This document shows positions 7,688 to 7,947 of a stretch of DNA of 7,947 nucleotides, one piece after another. Position 1 is the first letter of the stretch. Every line of letters begins with the position of its first letter. This DNA comes from Gammaproteobacteria bacterium (GTDB taxonomy: Bacteria; Pseudomonadota; Gammaproteobacteria; UBA6429; Thiohalophilaceae). The stretch spans positions 1 to 7,947 of the forward strand of contig QILH01000287.1 of NCBI GenBank assembly GCA_003233255.1, written 5' to 3'. The position numbers were made by a program, and so were the translations under genes. The notes beneath the pieces are model-generated. The model had not been told where the DNA came from. It did not search any database and was given only the letters and a program-made list of their open reading frames with translations.

Positions 7688-7729
7688 GTAGGGAATGCTG
7701 CGTGAAGCCCGAAGGGGTTCGAGGCAGTG
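7674..7729 (+). other. Structured 56-nt insert in the tRNA-Thr remnant
   Basis: The segment between the two tRNA-like parts is GC-richer than its surroundings and can form two hairpins. The first pairs CGCAGC (7682-7687) with GCTGCG (7697-7702) around a 9-nt loop. The second pairs GAAGCCC (7704-7710) with GGGGTTC (7714-7720), six pairs with one G-G mismatch, closed by GAA. It contains GGTTCGAG (7716-7723), identical to the T-loop region of the intact tRNA, but without a pairing T stem. It has no coding potential of note. Its start recurs at 7934-7947, so it is probably part of a repeat family. Confidence 0.55.
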
Positions 7730-7750
7730 CAGTAGGTTTAATCACGTTTA

Positions 7751-7779
7751 TTGAGATAGTTAGGCGTGTAGAGTATAAA
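7751..7779 (+). promoter_or_regulatory. Sigma70-type promoter of tRNA-Thr
   Basis: TTGAGA (7751-7756) and TATAAA (7774-7779) are each one base from consensus and are separated by the optimal 17 nt. A transcript would begin near 7786, about three bases before the mature tRNA. The bases between the -10 and the start are AT-rich (TAAATTATT), unlike the usual GC-rich discriminator of stringently controlled tRNA promoters. Confidence 0.75.
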
Positions 7780-7788
7780 TAAATTATT

Positions 7789-7864
7789 GCCGACGTAGCA
7801 CAATTGGTAGTGCAACTGATTTGTAATCAGTAGGTTCGCGGTTCGAGTCCGTGCGTCGGCACCA
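7789..7864 (+). tRNA. tRNA-Thr (anticodon TGT)
   Basis: A complete 76-nt tRNA with encoded CCA. The acceptor stem GCCGACG/CGTCGGC pairs perfectly, the D stem is GCAC/GTGC with an AATTGGTA loop, and the anticodon stem ACTGA/TCAGT encloses loop TTTGTAA, giving anticodon TGT, which reads ACA (and other ACN by wobble or modification). The T stem CGCGG/CCGTG has one G-T pair around TTCGAGT, and the discriminator base is A. It resembles the tRNA-Thr(UGU) found next to birA/coaX and upstream of tuf in gammaproteobacteria. It has its own promoter just upstream and a terminator right after it, which suggests a single-gene transcript. Confidence 0.97.
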
Positions 7865-7870
7865 TATCTG

Positions 7871-7900
7871 AAGGGCAGCTATTAGCTGCCCTTTCTATTT
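7871..7900 (+). terminator. Rho-independent terminator after tRNA-Thr
   Basis: The inverted repeat AAGGGCAGCT / AGCTGCCCTT gives a 10-bp perfect stem with an ATT loop (effectively a 5-nt loop if the last pair opens), followed by a T-rich tail TTTCTATTT from 7892. It begins 6 nt after the tRNA CCA end, so it should end the tRNA transcript and separate it from whatever follows the window. Confidence 0.88.
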
Positions 7901-7922
7901 AGACCAGCATACTCACTTCCGT

Positions 7923-7947
7923 TGATTTGTAATGACCGGAGCGCAGC
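7923..7947 (+). repeat. Direct repeat copy 2, cut by the window end
   Basis: This matches 7663-7687 at 24 of 25 bases and runs to the last base of the window, so the element may continue. Unlike copy 1, it is not preceded by a tRNA 5' half: the 30 bases before it, after the terminator, show no acceptor or D-arm sequence. The tRNA-like 11-mer TGATTTGTAAT is nevertheless present, which argues that it belongs to the repeat itself. Confidence 0.8.

Larger units (their letters stand above)
7635..7738 (+). pseudogene. Broken tRNA-Thr copy interrupted by a 56-nt segment
   Basis: Bases 7635-7673 repeat the first 39 nt of the intact tRNA-Thr at 7789 with a single difference (A at 7641 for G). This covers the acceptor 5' strand, a perfect D stem (GCAC/GTGC) and the anticodon loop TTTGTAA with anticodon TGT. 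Instead of continuing with CAGTAGGTT, the sequence runs through 56 unrelated bases (7674-7729) and only then shows CAGTAGGTT (7730-7738), exactly the next 9 nt of the tRNA. After that the T arm and the 3' acceptor strand are missing, so it cannot fold as a tRNA. The 9-nt resumption may be chance, but its position at the exact continuation point makes an insertion plausible. It may still be transcribed. Confidence 0.72.

Noticed and set aside
7635..7738. Group I or archaeal-type intron in a tRNA gene
   Set aside because: The 56-nt segment is far too short for a group I intron, lies after nucleotide 39 instead of inside the loop, and the downstream T arm and acceptor strand are absent, so removing it would not give a tRNA.
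7759..7765. GTTAGGC matching the GTTRRRY core of an integron attC site
   Set aside because: No paired RYYYAAC core and no attC-like inverted repeat were found upstream, no integrase or cassette is present, and a 7-nt degenerate match is expected by chance.
7674..7947. CRISPR-like array
   Set aside because: Only two copies of the repeat are visible, 260 nt apart with a tRNA, promoter and terminator in between, so there is no regular repeat-spacer pattern.

Overview
The window reads as an ordinary chromosomal stretch of a moderately AT-rich gammaproteobacterium. All protein genes lie on the + strand and are tightly packed. The best clue to the lineage is the order birA, coaX (type III pantothenate kinase), a small membrane-anchored SPOR-type protein and a tRNA-Thr(UGU). 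This matches the conserved gammaproteobacterial neighbourhood that normally leads on to more tRNAs, tuf, secE and nusG. No genus can be named from the sequence alone.

Region 1 (1-4131) is the end of a membrane-associated MoxR/DUF58 gene cluster. It holds the C-terminal part of a DUF4129 protein (cut by the window edge), a DUF4350 protein with two membrane segments, a MoxR-family AAA+ ATPase and a DUF58 protein with a VWA-like domain. Three successive gene pairs overlap by ATGA, so they are probably made together by translational coupling. By family knowledge, MoxR ATPases act as chaperone-like motors with VWA/DUF58 partners; the membrane proteins would be the platform or the client. The substrate is unknown.

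Region 2 (4150-5124) is one unrecognised, membrane-anchored, probably periplasmic protein.

Region 3 (5143-7540) carries cofactor genes: birA (biotin-protein ligase and repressor), coaX (first step of CoA synthesis) and a SPOR-like protein.

Region 4 (7541-7947) has no protein gene and is the most unusual part. It holds an intact tRNA-Thr(UGU) with encoded CCA, its own strong-looking sigma70 promoter and a rho-independent terminator. Just upstream is a broken second copy of the same tRNA: the 5' half is nearly identical, but after nucleotide 39 a 56-nt structured, unrelated segment follows, then a 9-nt match to the continuation of the tRNA, and then homology stops. The junction sequence (anticodon-loop 11-mer plus the start of the insert) recurs at the very end of the window outside any tRNA. 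This suggests a small repeat or mobile element that carries, or targets, the tRNA-Thr anticodon loop. The window ends inside that second copy, so its full extent cannot be seen.
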